Of a stretch of DNA of 64,000 nt, positions 24,907-40,500 are shown piece by piece. The position numbers and the translations under genes were made by a program. This DNA comes from Spodoptera frugiperda (taxonomy: Eukaryota > Arthropoda > Insecta > Lepidoptera > Noctuidae). The DNA lies in NCBI RefSeq assembly GCF_023101765.2, contig NC_064228.1:3276501-3340500 (forward strand). The letters are read 5' to 3'. Position 1 is the stretch's first letter; each line of letters begins with the position of its first letter. The notes under the pieces were generated by a model. That model searched no databases and had not been told where the DNA came from. It saw nothing but the letters and a program-made list of their open reading frames with translations.

Positions 24907-25513
24907 GCTGATCGATAACTGCGTTTATTAATCCTGTGTATATTATAAACATGCAAATACTATAAGATCAAATCAATGCAGAAAAGTGAGTACGACAGAT
25001 GCCGAATAGCCGAATCGAAAGATCAAATTTGTCAAATGTCAAATTGACATTGATTGTAAGAAGAATGAAATGAAGCATTGAAAACGGATGTATGACGGAA
25101 CTTTACAGCCGGTCAACCCGTTAGGATTTTGTCTATGGCGATAGTGAAGAACTGCTGTATTGATGTGGTATGTGTAGAATTACAGATACGGCAGGTTCAG
25201 TCTGTCTATTTTTGAGCTAAGCTAAACTTGCTCCAGCGCCAAATCAAAATATACCGATTTTAGCGGTATCGGTATAATCAAGATTTCAAGCTGGTTTTCA
25301 TTACATTCATTCCATAGACTTAATAGATATCGAGAGTGAAACATGAGATTATTCTTATTCTCATTCGTTCATGAGTAAAATGGCGAATGTGATGCGAATG
25401 TCGTTTTGCTAAATGATGTCAAATGTTTTCATTTAAAATCGGTCTTTCTTATTGTTTAATTTGTGCTTAAATTAGGATTATAAAAAGAATATAGTAAATA
25501 AAATACAATCAAG
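24907..25513. promoter_or_regulatory. Shared upstream region of head-to-head paralogs A and B
   Basis: The 607 nt between the two divergent start codons must hold both promoters and 5' UTRs. I see no repeat in it and no canonical TATA box that could be placed with confidence. Co-regulation of A and B is an inference from the arrangement. Confidence 0.5.
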
Positions 25514-28500
25514 ATGATGATAACAATTCTTGGGTTTCCACCCAAAGTATGTATTGGTGCTTGGTTATCTTGAAATATTTGATTGTTTTGTTTGTATTTT
25601 ACTCGTTTTATTAATTTGATCATTCTCTTTATAGACAAAATATCAAGATGTCAAGATATTAATAAAGCAAGAGTGCAATATTAGCGACTTCATCCTTGAT
25701 AATCTTGTAAATGACAGCACTGCGGTCGGTACCAAAAAAGTGAGAATAGGTCTCACTGATAATGCCGAGGGCTACAAAGTAATGAAATGTCTCGATGGGT
25801 ATCGGATGCCCGGCAATTACGTTTTGAAAGCGATGCCAGTGGGAAAAACTGCTGTAAGTATGATAATACAAATGTCCATTTACCATGGAATCTGATAAAC
25901 GTCCTAACCGATGGATAGACTGAATTATTTCATACTCTGTTTTTTTTTTATGTTTATTTACATTTGTTCTCCACGGACTCTTGGTCCGTGCCCTTGTCAT
26001 ACAATTTGTTTTTCTTTTTTTACAATAAATCTTATCAATATGGTATCTACCTTACACACTACAATTAACCACAACTATTAAATTATAACTACAAAAATAC
26101 TTATGATTAACATATTTGTTTTTTTTTATTTAACTAAATTAAATTTACCGGCGGCTCTGCCAAGTCAGTCCACCAGCGCGCTGGGAGAGCCGACCTGCCC
26201 CAGCAGAAGGCACTCGTTCACGAGTATGACGTGTGTGTCAGCAATTGGTCCGGTCAACCATTTTGTTGGGAACGGAACAACCCAACACACAGCGCCACCG
26301 ACTGTAGGACATTTATGTGTGCATGACGCCTCAACCCCTGTCGGGTGGGCTGACTTCAACAGAGCTTACAGAAGTCAAAGAGTTACCAATTATATAATTA
26401 TGTATATAGCAGTTTTGTTCTTATTTACGTTTTCCGCATACACATCACCTCCCGCTATATAAATTTTTATTTTAGTCCGAGGAACATTTCTCGCCCAAAA
26501 GCGCCCCCACAACTGCCGCGTCTCTGTGTTTGATGGCCATTTTCAGGTTGTAGTCCATAATCCCATGGTCGCTCTCTTCAGCAGCCCTTCTGATCAATTT
26601 ACTTATCGCGTCATCACAGTTGTCCGTGTAGTAGATGCAACTATGTGTGTGACGCGACATTGCAACTACTGCATGTGCATACTCTATAATACACATATAC
26701 ATTACAATAATTAGAATCTTGAGACAATATTTTTTTGGAGATAACCATTTGCTACAAGCAGTAGCATTATACAAATCAAAAGTAATTGCCCCTAAAATGA
26801 ACCATTGACCGATTAAAACAACTCACTAACTGAGTTTTTTCTTTACAGACAAACTTACCAACACAGGGAGCTTTTGACACCCACATGAGTTATCAAGACC
26901 ATCCTAGAAATGATTACTCCGCTGCTCCCAGAAATGACTATATGGGTCAAAGCAATAGCTTCAATAACCAACCCCATGGGAGTGGCATGCATAGCACAGC
27001 AGCTCATGTGGCAAGGCCCACTCATGGGCAAGGTGGGCACTCTGGCCAAATGGAAATAAATCGTCCCTCACCATGGGCCACAGGAAACAACTCCACCCAA
27101 TGGACTGCGGGTCCATCAATGGCATCACAGGTGCCCCAAAATACATTTGGAGGATTTAATTCTCCTCAAGCTAGTATTACTAGCCCTTTTGGACAACAGG
27201 TGTGTATTGTTTATGGTCTTAACTCAATAAATATTAAAGCACTAAGGGCTTGTTTCACAATGCTGCTATGTACCAGATAGATTTGAATATACAATGTTAT
27301 TTGTATGAGTTATCTGTCACATAAATATCTTTTGTTTTTTTTAAATTTTTTAGAGGCTTTTATTAAAGATATGTCAGCCCCATCAAATACTTTTTATAAC
27401 TTGATCAGGCACTTATATGAAGGTGATAAAACAAGCGTCTAGTTTGAAGAATAGTTTTTAAGTATTATGTTGCTTTTTATGTAAAACCTAAATGAATTCT
27501 TCCAGCATCATCAAAATCCAGTACATTCTCGGCCTGATATGAGGCCAGGCTTCAACCAAACTAGAACCCACACGGAACAAACCTACGGAGGATACCCACC
27601 CAAGACCAATGTGCCTGAAGTTCAGGTATGTACCACATTACACACAAAAAAAAATACATTAAAAGAGTAGAACAAAGTTACCAATAGCTAGTCAAATCTT
27701 CAATAAAGCTTCTCTTACTATTTTCTTGTCAAAGCAAAATTTGTGATGGACAACGACAAATATTACTTGAATCATCATGAAATGTTTTTCACGTCATGCT
27801 TTTTATCCCCAAAGGGGTAGGCAAAGGCGCACATTACGGTATGTAATGCCACTATACAATGTAGACCCACTTTGCACCTTTTGTGTTAAAGTTCCACATA
27901 ATAGGGGTGAACGGATTGCCATATACTTGGTACAATTCCAGATTCCATGCTATTACTGAGAAATTCTCAGAAAACCTGTAAAAAGCCCAGTAATATAGTA
28001 AAACTATTACTGGGCGGATAGTATTTCTTTTATAATGTCACAATAAAAGTAACTGACATGTAACTTGTTCAACTAAGAGTGTGTTTCACGGCGTTAATCA
28101 CTTGTGACTTGGCCAAATTGCTTAGTCTTTACTTGTCCATGTAAACACGACATTAGCTTTCACACATATTTTGAGACACTAACTAAAACTTCACTAAAAA
28201 CTGAGTGATGATAGTGAATAAGTAGGCATGATATCATAAAGAGAAAAAAAAATTAAAAAAGAAAATTGCAAGATCAATAAGAATGAAGAACCACTTTTGA
28301 AGTGACACAATCAAAATTAATATGTCTGTCTATTAGTTGCTCCATTATTAGAGTGAAATGTTAGCTTGTTCCAAAACATTGATTTCATTTTTATTAAATC
28401 TAAATCTAAAGGCATACTCACTTGTAAAACCAACATGAACTCTTAAAAACTATTTTCCTGGACATTGGGTCACAGGTATTAGATGTTTGTGGCTAACCAT

Positions 28501-31500
28501 GTCTTTTATTTTACAATTTGAGGCAGTACTTGGTTCAATACTAATTTGCTATTTTCATTTTAACTGCCAAAGGTGATGCTTCCTATTATTTCTTGAAAAA
28601 AAAAGTAACATTACTTCCTTTGTAAAATGATGCAAGAAATACATTTTGAAATGCATCATCTGTATGTGAATAATCAAATATAACATCATGTGTCCATTGT
28701 TGGTAGGCGAATTCCCGATACCGCTGGTTCAGAAAAGTAGGAAATGAGACGCAACTTCCCAAATCACCTAGTACCAGTCCCAAATCATATACTGACGAAC
28801 CTGAAACCTTGAACCCTTCCTCTAACCCATCACCCTCTGACTCTCCTGTAGAAGACAAAACTGACATAAAAGATGACGCAGTCACTGAGACCACTGGTAA
28901 CAATGAAACAGATCCTTCTGAAAAGAAACTCAGTAAGAAAGCTAGAAAGAGGGAAGAAGCGAGATTGAGGGATCTTTCTAAAATATCATCCACATGTAGG
29001 AGACGACTTTATTGGTGGATAAAGAGAGGAAAAACCTTTATGGAAGCTAGACAATTATGCGAGACGCGCTTTAAGAATATCCCTGAATATGCTGCTGCTA
29101 AAAAAGAGAAAAAGATAGAGGAGCAACAGAAATTTCTACGAAAATTAGACCCTGAACAGCAGGCTAGAGCAGAAAGGTTTGTAAACTTAATCAATAAAGC
29201 AGAGAAGACTGGAAAGTACATTTGTGTTCGTGTTACTGACACACAGACACCCATGTCTGACGAGCAACTCAACCAACTTCAGGACAAAGTTTTGGAACTC
29301 GTGGAAGAAGAACAGGGTAATGTCCCAAGCATTTGCGGTTGTACTGCTAGATATGGGACCTTAAAACTTGCTTTTACAACTGAGGAATCAGTAGAATGGC
29401 TTGAAAAGCACTTGCCTGACTTGCATCTATGGGAGGGAGCTTCTCTTGGGCTCATTAACATAAAAGACAAACGGCCTGCTATCGGAGTAGCTTATATTCC
29501 AGATCCTACCCTCGATCAAAACTCTATTATTAAGATGCTCAAAGAAGAAAACCCACTAATAGATTTTTCTAACTGGTGGATTAGTAGTATAAAAGCTGAC
29601 GGCTCCAATGGATTTAGTGTAACTTTTGCTGTAGACCAAGACTCAGTGCCAGCTCTTCTTGAAAATAACTGCTTTATACATATCGCGCGCAGAAAAATAA
29701 AAATGAGAATTAAGACAAAAAGGGTTATAGGACCAAAACCGCCGAAACATTTTGGTCCTAAGGGACCCAGCCAAATAAGTCCAGAGCTAATGGACCAATG
29801 GTATTCGACACCATTAGAGCAATGGTATCCGGGGTTAATGGGAGGAGTAGTAACGGGACCAATACCGCAACCAATGGGACCGATGGGAGAAATGGGTCTG
29901 GAGCCAACGAATTTTTATTCGTTCGATCAATATTATGCTCCATCTTCTTGGCAACCGCAAAATTTTGGAGGTGGTAAAAAAAACAAAGCCTATGATCGTT
30001 GGAATGACAATAGACCTCGAAATAAAAATGGACCCAGAGGCTCAAACAATAACAGCGGATCAGGAAAATTCGGTGGACCTAGCCAACAGAATAAACATAA
30101 AGGCCAACAAAATAAACCGAGATCACAGGGTGGACCTAATTACATTAAACCTGGCACTTATATTAGACCTGGCAGTAATAAGCCCAAACAAAACAATAAA
30201 CCTGGACAAAATAATAAACCCGGACAAAATAACAAACCTGGCAATACTAACAATAATCCCGGCCAGAACAGTAGGCCTGGCAACACTAATAATGCACCTG
30301 CCGATATGGGTCAAAGTAAGAAAAGATCACGACCGAATAAAAAGGCTGGTGAAAAAAACAATCCTGGGTCGAATGCTCACTGTAATATATGGGCACAACT
30401 TAATGGCCTACCTCCCCTCCCAACGGAATAAACACAACTTGTTAGAATTACTCATTAGGATAGTTTAGCTTTAGGTTTTTCATTATTATATAATTGTAGT
30501 ACCATGGTGAATCTTTACTCTATGTCCACGTATTGTGAAACATTAACATAATCTGATTAAAAGTACTTATGATGAAACTAGACGGTTTCATCAGAATAAC
30601 GACAATATTATCAAACAAGCTGGTTGCTACATGAATGTACACACGTCTCCGTTTATCGCCTGCATTACTAAATGACAATACTACATTTGAAGCTATTCGG
30701 AAAAGTAATAATCAAGCTTGCTAAAACAATATGAAATGCTCCTGCATTTTTGTAACGAGAATGGACGCCACGTAACAAAGACAGTTCGAACAATATAGTG
30801 TTCCTAGCAGAAACTGGTATTGCAGAAAAAGTTTGCTACAAATTGAAATCAGTAGGAATTCCTACGTCAAACCTGTGACTCCTCTGGTGTTGCGGGTGTC
30901 CATGGGCAGCGCTGATCGCTTACCATCAAGTGACTCTTTAAGTCTACCAGATCAAGAAACACGGTTGAAAAATCCTTCTACTTCCCAAATGCAGGAAAAT
31001 AACTCTGTTCCCATAATGTCTCAAGTTTTTCCACGAATGTCTTTAAAAAAATACATTTCCTTCCTCCCTTACCTCTGTCTCTAAAACCGCCAAGAAAGGA
31101 AGGATCCAGTCAATTCCAGTCTCCTTCAACATCATCACGCCTGGACTAAAGCGTTTAGTTTTGGAGGTGCGTTCGTTTCAACAATATTTTGTCATGATAA
31201 TAGGTCTTTACACACGAAATTGCGGTTAAAAACGGCATTTTTCAGTAAAGACCTAATACATGATCTAATATACTTATAATATTGTAAAAGACAGTTGGTA
31301 ATTTGTTCTAAGTTAGGAATGTAGGTACTTTGTTTGGACACCGGGGGATGAAACCGCTCTGCTGTCATGGCTTTGCAAAGACACCCTCGTAATATTTGTT
31401 AGGGTTTTAAGCATAGGCTACAACGCCTGCTGACGCGTGAGCGAGATGGGCGCATATCGTTTCATTTTCATTGCGGTTTTAGCTTACGCGGACCCGGGTA

Positions 31501-34500
31501 TGTCCATAAACTGCCACCAGCTACCGAGGGCTAATAAACTTTCGGTGGTGTAACTGCTATCCCCAGACCCCGTGGGGTCTCCTCTTCAGAGGGAGAATTT
31601 GTTCAGCAGTGGATAGCTGAACGTAGCTTGTTATTGTATGTCGCGGTATGAATTCAAGCATGAAAAGAGATGAAACTTTTCGCGCCCGCCTTATCCGCTC
31701 GCTCACCCGCTGTCTAGTGGTGTGGCCTACGCTTAACACCCGCCGTGCGATCAGCTGACAGCCACATTCCTGTGGTTTCCATCGGTATTGTCTTTGGACA
31801 ATGACGTGCGGCAAAAATAAACTGAGGAGTCTTACTTTATAGAAAAATAGTTGTTTCGTATTTTTAGTAAGCGCACATGATAATTGATTTAAGATGTTTT
31901 TTGTTCATAAAGTAAGGCTCTATGAAGCTTGCTACAGGGTGGTACTAAGGTTTCGATATCTTATAACTGCATGTAACTCTACATTTTTGGAATCTATTCA
32001 AATATTAAGTCATGTTGCCTTTAAGAAAAAAAAAATATTAATTGTTAGTTCACAATCGTTGATTCTGAGTAGCTTTTCACAAATAGGAGGGTGAAAAAAG
32101 TTATGTGTATACAAAGTGGAGGGTTGTTATAATTTAAAATTGTATAGAAGAGAAAAACAACTTTAGGTGTACTTACATTAGGGTTGAATTTACAGCCACG
32201 TCAAGAAACACGTCATGCCCTAAGAAGCATTGAGACGGTGGATACCAATACTGCTTCCCGAGCGCCCATACATGCTCGGTACCCGCCTAGTCAGCCGTAC
32301 CAGCAAGAAAAATCGGTATGTTTTCATTTTGTTTAAGCAAAAGACGAAATTGTATACATACATCACGTAAACAGGTATTTGAAAACGGCCTAATTATCAT
32401 TCATTGTCATGCCTATCTCGGTTATCTTCCAAGGGGTATAAAGAAATAATAAAACAACAATATTTTGCATGCTCGACCTATTTGAAAAGAAAAACAGTTT
32501 ATTTGCACCGATTTTAGTTATTTTTTTCAAATAATTTTAAGTATTTTTTATGCATGTAAGCACTTGTAACTCTGGCATCACCGATTGCTTACCATCACTT
32601 GATTGAGCAATCGGTGAAACATCACCTGATAGAGACTTTCTTCTCTGAGATTCTTTTTCCGACCATTAATAATGTTTCTTTTTTGAGTTGGGGATAATCT
32701 GTGACCTACACACATACATTACTAGCAGCAATCACCAACAGTTTGTTTCTTGGACCAATAAATGTATATTTCAGGTGACGATTATGAAGGACAACTTCCA
32801 AGGTCCGACGCCGTACAATATCAGTAACCCTGGAGCACAGGCAGGCTCTGGCGGACAGCAATATCCCACAACTGCACCGTCATCGTCACCTTGGCAATCA
32901 CAGGTACTTTAACAACATATCTAGCATACTATTCAGAGCTGCGGACAAGCTAACGGGTCACCAAGGCTCCGGTTCGAAGCAGGAGTTGGAACGGGGTGTA
33001 TATTTTTTAATTTGCCCCACACTAGGATTTTCTCCTGTGTCGTGGATGCGTTTACAAACATACAAGTTCACATACACATGACACCCAGACCCGATACAAT
33101 AATTTGTGGATCACCCAAAGTGTTGCTCCGTGCGGGAATCGGACCCGCTACACATTGCGGGGCAGCCACCACGTCAATCGTGCAGTCTAGAGTCATTTTA
33201 TTTTAGTCATTTTGTCAAAAGTCGGACTGTCCCTCCCGCCTCACCCAAGCCGGAAATCAAATATTTTCATCCCACTCAAAAAAAAATCAAATATCAAACA
33301 TTTACTGTGATTTGAAACAGTTTCCTTTGTCATTGTATCAATCGAAATATTGAATAGCGAAACTTATTCCAAATTTTTGTGAAACACATTTATTCTGATC
33401 TTTCAAGGAGTATGAGAAGAGGCATGGATTCTCCCCAAGGCGAGAAACTATCGCCCATGGTGGAAGGTCGGTGGAAAGAAGACCATCACCGCCTGCTAGG
33501 AGAATATCACCGCCTGGCAGAAGAGTTTCTCCCCATGCGAGGAAGTTTTCACCGGCTGGAAAGAGGCCGTCACCTGGTAAGTTTGGTAACCTTTTTATTA
33601 TAAGATATGGGAACAGACGGATCACCTGTGACCTGTACCCTTAGTACGAGTTTGCTTTACGTTAAAAGTAATCGAAACGAGAGCGCATTCGGCGCTCTGA
33701 TTGGCCGGCTTGCATAAACTCACCAATCAAAGCGCTAGATGCGCCCTCGTTTCGTTTTCGTTCGACGTAAAGCAGACTCATACTAAGGGTACTGATGATA
33801 GGCAACCAGCTCTGTCTATGGACATTCACAACAAAAGAGTTACAATCGCTTTGCTGGCCTTTAAAGATTGGAGATGGCAGGGGTAGGGCCTCCGATAAAT
33901 TCACATGACCGCAGAAAATCTAAGCGTTATTTCACGACGACTTTCTGTGAGGCCGTGGTATCACTGCCGTCGGGCTAGCCCTAGTACCGAAGCATGGGTC
34001 TCCCACATGTAAAAATATGTATATCAAAGAAATAAGTAATATTTTTGTCACTATCAGATCGTCATGTACTGACGCATCACACCGCGTCGCACTCCCACCA
34101 CCCAGGACGCCGTGACTCCCCCCACAAGAGACCGTCTCCAATGAGACGGCTTGTGTCCCCTCCTCGAAGAACTTCACCAGGCCGCAGACCATCTCCTGGA
34201 AGACGGGATTCTCCGCAGAGAATGAGCAGGTTAGTTTTGACTCCCACGTTCTTACAAGGAACTCTACATATGCTGTTCTTCAATACTGATTTTCCATTAT
34301 ACTCGATTTTGTTTAATAAAATCGATATTTTTATTATTTGGTAAAAAATGGAGTTAGTGGAGATGGACTTCATCGTTTACATAATTCAATCTATATTTCA
34401 AATTCAAAACGATTTTATCAAAACTTAATAACCAAAATAACGGGTACTGTTACCAAATGAAATGAAGATCAAGTCGTGATATCTCAGAATTATAGTGATG

Positions 34501-37500
34501 ATGTTCACACTAAAGGAACCACTCTTTTACTATTTATAGATATGTATATTTAACAGAAAAATTGAAATAAACAAAATTATGATATAAAAAACAGGTATTC
34601 ACCGGAGCGTCACCACTCGGACAAGCTAGACAAGTTCGCGCAGGACAAGTTGAAACAAGTCCGGCCTGCGTACGAGCCCAGCAGCCATGTAAGTACCGTC
34701 TCTATTACTCGGGAAACAACATAAAAAAATTACAGTGCTTGTGCACTACGACGACTATACAACTTTAGTGGGTGATTTAAATTGATTTTGAATAGAGCCG
34801 TGTTACCCTAAGACAAACTATATAGGCTTTTGCCTAGGGCACCAGGTTACAGAGGAGCATCCCGGGACTAACAAATCATTGAAAGGAGGAGAATCATAGG
34901 GAGTGGAACTCCTTGCCGGAGTCTGTGTTTCCTGATGGGTATAACCTGGGTATAACCTGGTATGGGCAGACGTGCTCCACCGCAGGCCGCATCATCACTT
35001 TCCATCAGTTGAGATAGCGGCTAAACGTCGACCCATTAAATGTAAAAAAGGTAACGACGCCAAAAGATATGAGGGGCGCGTATGAGGTCCTCTGATTTAG
35101 AAGAACATTATGTTATGATGTACAGGAGATTCCTATTAAAAGTAATGAATGTGCTTTTCAGTGAATAACTTATTTTTTACATATATTTTTACTTATGTAT
35201 GTATGTTATACATACGCGTTTCTTGGACATCTGCAAATTTATTTCGTGATTGTTTCCTTTTTGTTTTATTCATTTAGGAGGTAAACAGTTTATGGACGAG
35301 ATATAAAGTAGTTGACTTGATGTATAATATTGATGATTTATCTGATACCTATTTCAAAAGTATGTCTGTACCCGTCACAGACTGATTGCAAGACATGAGA
35401 TTGCGCTATAAAGCGAGTGAATAAATAAAAGTAATTAAACAGCAAACCTTCTGGGATTAAGAGGCGTGACGTTATGTTACATGAAAATGTTCCAGTGTCC
35501 ATCTTGAATATCAGATTCTGTACATACTCCTTTTAACCATGGATCCTATGGTATAATCAACATCATCACACAGAGGCCACGCTTGAAGGAAAATTCCCTC
35601 AAAAGCGATTGCAGCGCCATCTGCGTGAATGTGTTATGTTTGCTGGCCAAAATTTATTTAAGAAGGGCTAGAGATGTTTAAAAGAGAAAGAAACTACCTC
35701 GTGACATGTAGCATAATGAACTATTCTACTAATCAAAAGGATCAGTACTTTTTAGACTTCCTCTGAGGGAACGACCAAGAAGCGAAATGTATGGGCCTGT
35801 GATAGAAAAGCCGTTTATTTGTACCATGACAAATACTACAATAATGACAGTAATAATTGGGAAGCTTTTGCAAGAACAGACTATTGAACAAGTATCTGAT
35901 GAAGTTCAATTGGTGAGCGTCATTATCGTTTCCTAGAAAATACCTTAAAAAGTAATCATTAACAATTTTAATGACGCACAGCTACATGGCCAGCGCTCAG
36001 CTAACTGCTGTTGCACGAAGGCTCGAGTTCACAATGCTGATTTTCAGTACTGACCACCAACTTATAAATCCCGAAAACCAATGTCTTACAAAATGTTGGA
36101 TTTAATAATGGATATAAACTTATTAGGGGTTCAGCTTGGGGCTGCACAAAACCAAAACAGCCTGCAACTACTACAGTTTCAATATTATTAAATTTACAAT
36201 GGGATCAACGAGAAGAAGCATGATTTTATGTTATTGCACCTGACAACTTGTCACTATAACGTCCAAGCGTACACTGGGAGAGGATGCCTCACGCAATAAG
36301 GCCGCCCATATGCATTTATGTATAAAGCATTAAATAAAGAAGAACACTACCTACAGTCCACAAGCGTTAATTGATCAGATAACACTACTAAAAGTGACAC
36401 AACACAGACTAAAGTTAAATTTGCAATTGCCGACAAAAAACTTTATGTAAATATACTATTAAAAATGCTGTTTTATATCCTACAAGTCATATTGAAATAA
36501 TAAGAAACTGTTGCTTTTGATTGCTTGTTTTCGATCATATTAGAACCTGTTATATAATCATGAATAATGTCGATGATAAAAGAGATTAGAAGTTAGTGGA
36601 TATGAAGAGCTGAAGATAACACTTGGTAGCGTGTTTTTGCAGAGTACGCCAGGACGGTAAAGGACTGCTGATGAGAACAATAAGTACAGGATAACCGGTT
36701 TTTTGTTACGGGGGAATACCTTCATAAGACGCCTAACTTTTTGGGGAGAAAGACTAGGGAGTGTAAGATTTTTACCTCACTAAAGCCACCCCGGTGACCA
36801 CCCTCAGCATCTATAAAGGCGCACCGAGTCCTCTAACTAGACCTTTTTCGGAGCCCCCATGGTGCAACGCCTGTTATGGCACATCCCCAGGGAGACGTCC
36901 TATGTCTTCCATGAAATTCGCTGTGCAAGTTGCAATACATACACAGGATACTTCCTACATGATGAAAGTTGATAACATTTTTGCTGCTATGAAACTACAA
37001 CTTCTGTATTGGTATAAGAGCTGTATAGTGACAGCAGTATACATTTGTTACCGCCCCTGCTCATCCTGCAGGTGGCGTAAGAGCCGAATGACACATTTAG
37101 CACAACTCTCTGAACCTGGAGTTTATGGCAAACCTCTCTGATGTAGAGCAGGCTCATAATCCAATATTGGACCGTCATGGGTTATTTAAGTGTTGATGTC
37201 GATGATGTTGATCCAATTACAAGAAGTACAATTGTGGAGAACATGTAAATAAACAAATCAGTTACTGGATTGTAATTGAAACAACGAATATTTTGAAGTT
37301 CTGTGAGAACACAAGAAAAATTAAGATTCTAGAACAGTAATGCAACATCCATTGGGCCATGAGTTATTTTTCAGGTTCAATCGGAAGACCTGGCTTACGA
37401 TTCGTTTTGTTTTTAATGATTACCTACATATATGTTATGTCTAAGTGTTCTAGCTGAACTATAAACCAAACGATCAACAACGAAAAGAAGTAAAAGCCTT

Positions 37501-40500
37501 TAATCGGAATGACAATATACTTTAACAGAACACAGAACGAAATAAAATGTTGTGACGAATCAAAAACCTCGTCCTTTTTGTTTGTGTCAGGATTTTTCTA
37601 AAATATAGTACTTATTCGAAAGTACAAAATAAACAGGATTAATTGACCAATGTAGAGAGGAGACATAGATGCCGAAACGACATTTCATTCGTTTCTGGTA
37701 CACTCCCGCTCTAATATGTAGTTGTATGTTCTTTATTATATTTATGTAATTATTCCATATTTCAAATTCGTGTTTGCAAACTGAATTTCAATTTCCAGGC
37801 ATCAAACCAAGCTATGTACTCAGGTGGTTACCGTTCCGACGTCCGCGACAGTGTTCAGTATATGCAGGGGGTGAGGCAGGGCCCGCGGATCTCACCGTGG
37901 CAAAGAGATGAACCTGCCGCTTTGAAGAAACCAGACGACGACAGACGTGACCTCACAAGGATGCAGATGGGTAGAGACCGCATGCCCGACGCAGTAGTAG
38001 ATCCAAAACACGGAATCACTCCACAAAGGAAGTCCCGCTCACCAGTCCGACGCGAAAGATCTCCGCTAAGAGACCGCTATAAGAGGCACTCCCCCTCCCC
38101 TCGCTCGTCCCACTCGCCGCGCCGCTCCTGGGCTCTCGAGAAACGTCGCAGTCCCGAGATACGCGACGCGCCCCCACCCCCATCCTGGCCTGGACAGAAA
38201 GGACGCGAGGCTGAGTCCTTCTCCAGAACCCCTCGTACGTTCCCTGAGAGAGAGCAAGACGAGGGTCCCAAACATGTTCCGGTATGGCAGCGACCATTCG
38301 GGAAAGACGAGGATCCACGCGACAGACGTCCCGACAACAATGACAGAAGACCATTCATCGAAGATAAAGTTCGACCCACCAAAGAGGTGCCGGTGAGAGA
38401 ACCAGTGCCACACCCCAGCCACAGCGAGCGCTTCGTTCAAAGGGAGCCGAAATTCACTCCACGAGATGATTACGAAGCAGACCGCCGTGATGCTTACCGT
38501 CGGAGGGAGCCTTCAGTTGAACGGAAACCTCATCCTCAAAGGGAAGACTACGAACAAGTTCGTAGACCGCGGGAGCACGAGGAACGCATGCACCCAGACG
38601 AATACCACCGCCGTAGAGAGCCATCACCCCGCCGCGACAGTAGGAAAGATGATGCTGCTAATCCAATCATCGATAAAGATTTTGAAGACATCTACAAGAG
38701 AGCTTTACAGTTCAAAAAGAAAGCAGAGGAATTACGCCGGTTGGGTTCCAAGAAAAGAGATGATTATGTGGAGGACGAAGCGAGGAGCTACCACAGCGAG
38801 AGAGAACGCGAGGATAGATCGCAGCGCTATGAGGACCGGCATAGGTACCGCGAAGAAGAACTTCTGCGGCACAGGGAACGTGAGGAGAGACCGCGAGATG
38901 ATAGACCACGAGATGATAGACCACGAGATGATAGGCCAAGGGATGATAGACCAAGGGATGATAGACCACGGGATGATAGATCGCGGGACGATAGACCACG
39001 GGATGACAGACCGCGGGATGATAGATCGCGTGACGATGGGCCGCGAGATGACAGACAACGGGACGACCGACCTCGTGACGATAGACCCCGCCACGATCCA
39101 CGGCCGGATGACATGCGCCGTCCAGAGTTCCGTCCTCGCGAGGAATACTCGAAGCAACCTGAACGCGAACAAGATCGCCGGTTCACTGTCAACCCTGCTA
39201 TTAGGGTGAAACGCGACAAAGCCATTGAGGAGATATGCAAGAAACTGCTGGACAAACACCCGCAGTACCAGCCGGCCAAGGAGGAGTACCGGGCGCGAAT
39301 TATGGAGGAACTACAGCTCGCCATCGCGCGCATCGTGTTTGACATGTTCGGAGACAGCGATGTCGCCTTCATCGAGATTATCATCAAGTTCCAAGCCAAG
39401 TACTCGTACAAGGACGAAGAGAAGATATTGCAGGACGTAATGTCGTCGCTGCCCAGCCACTACAGGGCCAGCAAGAGACAGGCGCCAGGTAAGCTCATAA
39501 TTGGTTACTTTTACTCTGGCTCATTCGAGAACTGAGTAAATAAACGGGCCCTATTTTTACTGTCTAATAACATAGATCGAACGAAAAGTTAAAGTTCTTA
39601 ATTAATAATAATAATTTTATATTAAAAAGTTAAAAAGTATTCGTAATGTTAGTAAAAAGGCACATTTCAAATGTGATGTCTAACATTGTTAATATTTTCA
39701 CAGAGCCGGCGGAGGTCCCCGCCAAGGTCGCTCGCCGCTCTGCGAGCCCCAGCATAAAAACAGGTAAGACGCGACACACGACACTCCTTCACAGTGGACT
39801 CACCCGAGACCATAAGCCAGTAAGTCTTCACATGTCTCTTCCATCTTTTCAGAGCCCGATGCAAGACCCAAGTTAAGCCAATCTAGTAAGTGCCAGTCAT
39901 TTGTTATTGTTCACATTTAATATAAATATTCCATAAAGTTTGCTTAGTGACGTAATCGTTGTTCTATAGTTATCACAATTTAAAAATTTCCAGGATGGAA
40001 TGTGGACATGTTGCCACCTGAACTGGTGACCATGCCGATGCTAAGCATGCAGCCGGGGATGGCGACCGTGTTGCCCCCGGGGGTGGTGCCCATGATGGTG
40101 CCGGCACCATTCATGCACCCCTACAAACCCGTGTCGCCCACTCCAGTGTTCGCTCCCGAGCCCGAGCAGCTCCAGTACCAGGAACAAGCTTCCAGCTCCG
40201 ACGACGACATGCACAAGCTGTACCTGTGCAAAGACGATTTTGATCAAATTTCAGCTCACCAGGCGGACCTCCTGAAAGAGTTTCTCATCACTCAAATGAT
40301 AAAGGAAACACAAATTTCTCAGGGGTGGGCTCCAGATTTTACTCTCAAAGGTTTACAGAATACATATCGCTACGAGATACTGACCAAAGACGACATCACC
40401 CGGGACTGGCTCATCAATTTGGACTTCAGCCAGTTCGAGCCGTTCCACGTGCTAGCGTACACCAAGGAGGAGCTGTGGTACCAGCGCGCCGCCGTGTGGC

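Noticed and set aside
38466..39411. Long frames overlapping paralog B exon 10 in other frames and on the minus strand
   Set aside because: They are produced by the 15-bp RDDRP repeat and GC-rich codon bias; they lack splice support.
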